Assembly (NCBI RefSeq): GCF_001542815.1
Contig: NZ_CP006992.1
Span: forward strand, 2,733,501 to 2,797,500
DNA from: Methylobacterium sp. AMS5
GTDB lineage: Bacteria; Pseudomonadota; Alphaproteobacteria; Rhizobiales; Beijerinckiaceae
Length of the DNA: 64,000 nt
Reading direction: 5' to 3'
The first letter of the stretch is position 1, and every line of letters starts with the position of its first letter. Positions 62,686 through 64,000 of this stretch are shown one piece after another. The position numbers and the translations under genes were made by a program. The notes under the pieces were generated by a model. The model made no database searches and was not told the origin of the DNA. It saw nothing but the letters and a program-made list of their open reading frames with translations.

Positions 62686-64000
62686 TCAGGCGGCATGCAC
62701 CCGTTCCAGGAACGTCCCGATTGCGACGTGCAGCGTGGCGCTGCCATCACCGACCCGCTCGGCACCGGAGCGGACTTCGTCGGACCGCTCCTCGTTGGAT
62801 GCGGCCGCAGCCCGAACTTCCGCGATGCTCAGCGACACCGTCCGGGAATCCGCTGCGGCCCCGGCAATGGCACGCGCGATGTCGTGGCTGGCTTGCCCCT
62901 GCTGCTCGGCTGCCGTCGCGACCTCGGCGGCGATGAGGCTGAGCTGCGCGATCGTTTGCCCGATCTCCCCGATGGCGCCGCTCGTGCCGCCCGCCGCCTG
63001 CTGGATCGCTGCGATCTGGGCGGCGATGCGGTCGGTCGCCGTGGCGGTCTGACCGGCCAGGGCCTTCACCTCGCCGGCCACCACCGCAAAGCCGCGACCG
63101 GCCTCGCCCGCACGGGCGGCTTCGATCGTGGCGTTCAGGGCCAGAAGGTTGGTCTGTTCGGCGACCGTGCGAATCAGCGTGACCACCGCGCCGACTTCGT
63201 CCGCTGCGCGCGACAAGGATGCCACCGTCGTCTCCAGCCCGCGGGTATCGGTGAGCGCCGTCTCGGCGATGCGGCTCGCGTGGCGGACGCGCTCGCCGAT
63301 GCTCCGGGCCGAACCCGAAAGTTCTTCGGCGGCGCCCGCGATGCTGTCCACCACGCCCGCCGACTGATCCGAGGCCGCCGCAACCTCCGCCGCGCGAAGG
63401 GTCGTATCGCCCGCGGTCTCGCGGAGGCGATCCGCGGCGGCGCGCATCGCGTGCGCCGAGCCGGTGAGACCGGCCACCGCCCGCCGGGTCTCGTTCTCGA
63501 AGTCCTGCGTCGCCGCGGCGAGGCGTGCGCCACGGGCTCCATCCTGCGAAAGTCGCTCGCGAGCCTCACCGTCGAGCCGGCGCTTCTCGATCAGTGCCGC
63601 CTGAAACCGAGCGATGGTGCCGGCCATCTCGCCGACTTCGTCGCGGCGCGCGATGAACGGCACCGTCTCGTCGAGCCGTTCGTCGGCGAGCGCCTGCATG
63701 GTCGCTTTCATCCGGTGCAGCGGGCGCTGGATCTGCGTTCGGATGATCCAGACGGCGGCGAGCAACGCTAGGATGAGCGCTGCGGCCGGCGCGGCGATGA
63801 GCGTGATGAAGGCCTTGCGCTGCGCTTGCGCCGCCGCGTCCCGCTGTCCGTCGAGGCGCGCGAGCACGTCGCGGCCCAGCGCCGAGATCTCCGCCACCAT
63901 GCGTTCGCGGTTCTTCACCGTCGCCTCGTCGCTCGCCTGGATCAGGGCGGCGCGCGGCGACACCGCGAAACCGAGTTCGGCGGTCTCGGTCTGATAGGCG
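62686..64000 (-). CDS. Membrane-bound methyl-accepting chemotaxis protein, N-terminal truncated at right edge
   Basis: The frame runs to the right edge of the window, so the N-terminus is missing. Visible parts are a helical sensing segment, a membrane helix ([24 protein letters not shown]), a HAMP domain ([20 protein letters not shown]) and the long signalling coil. The CheA-binding tip is [18 protein letters not shown] plus [18 protein letters not shown]. The ligand is unknown. A second, soluble chemoreceptor is at 6.2-7.6 kb. Confidence 0.93.
   Translation of the reverse strand, partial: AYQTETAELGFAVSPRAALIQASDEATVKNRERMVAEISALGRDVLARLDGQRDAAAQAQRKAFITLIAAPAAALILALLAAVWIIRTQIQRPLHRMKATMQALADERLDETVPFIARRDEVGEMAGTIARFQAALIEKRRLDGEARERLSQDGARGARLAAATQDFENETRRAVAGLTGSAHAMRAAADRLRETAGDTTLRAAEVAAASDQSAGVVDSIAGAAEELSGSARSIGERVRHASRIAETALTDTRGLETTVASLSRAADEVGAVVTLIRTVAEQTNLLALNATIEAARAGEAGRGFAVVAGEVKALAGQTATATDRIAAQIAAIQQAAGGTSGAIGEIGQTIAQLSLIAAEVATAAEQQGQASHDIARAIAGAAADSRTVSLSIAEVRAAAASNEERSDEVRSGAERVGDGSATLHVAIGTFLERVHAA

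Overview
The window looks like a chromosomal stretch of a high-GC alphaproteobacterium of the order Hyphomicrobiales (Rhizobiales). A Methylobacterium/Methylorubrum-type genome is my best guess. The support is a circularly permuted (two-piece) tmRNA gene next to an alpha-type SspB, an MmcB-type repair protein, a thyA-folA-hflK-hflC-degP block, short dispersed repeats of the kind common in this order, and a CtrA-like site. No methylotrophy gene lies in the window, so the genus is an inference.

Layout. 1-6.2 kb: the end of aconitase (acnA), a small membrane protein with its winged-helix regulator, and a run of small metabolic genes (maleylacetoacetate isomerase-like, type II NADH dehydrogenase, EthD-like). 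6.2-11.4 kb: a soluble chemoreceptor, then the complete de novo NAD operon nadA-nadB-nadC behind paired operator-like palindromes. 11.7-19 kb: L,D-transpeptidase, small proteins, moaA, a GSCFA/WcbI surface-polysaccharide pair, a beta-hydroxyacid dehydrogenase, miaA. 19-25.4 kb: serB, then degP, hflC, hflK, folA and thyA on the minus strand. 25.5-31.4 kb: CPBP protease, ssrA and sspB, a cytochrome P450, fumC, and small regulatory or repair genes. 31.4-33.5 kb: a patch of unrecognised, partly AT-rich genes and an imperfect tandem repeat. 33.5-37.9 kb: BtuF-like protein, DedA, pdxY, PhzF, NUDIX and a lipoprotein. 38-42 kb: leuA with a Leu/Ile leader peptide and possible attenuator, then ilvD. 42.5-45.7 kb: a dgcN-dgcA pair and a lytic transglycosylase. 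46-55.6 kb: the most unusual region, described below. 55.8-64 kb: a flippase-like membrane protein, a PhoR-type kinase, copA-cueR, an M20 amidohydrolase and a truncated chemoreceptor.

The 46-55.6 kb cluster runs in one direction with very tight coupling: inositol-3-phosphate synthase, a divergent HD-like protein, a SAM methyltransferase, a Gfo/Idh/MocA oxidoreductase, a YcaO-family ATP-dependent enzyme, a TIM-barrel sugar isomerase/epimerase, a GT4 glycosyltransferase, a PIG-L/LmbE deacetylase and a uracil-DNA-glycosylase-fold protein. Making inositol phosphate, glycosylating it and deacetylating the product is the logic of early mycothiol synthesis. Here it sits with a YcaO enzyme and no visible precursor peptide, which suggests an undescribed inositol-derived small molecule. 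That product is inference; the gene content and coupling are read directly.

Features found in gaps between the large genes include the tmRNA and its promoter, the leuA leader peptide, a 45-residue membrane peptide, the nadA palindromes, a CueR-type operator and two families of dispersed repeats.
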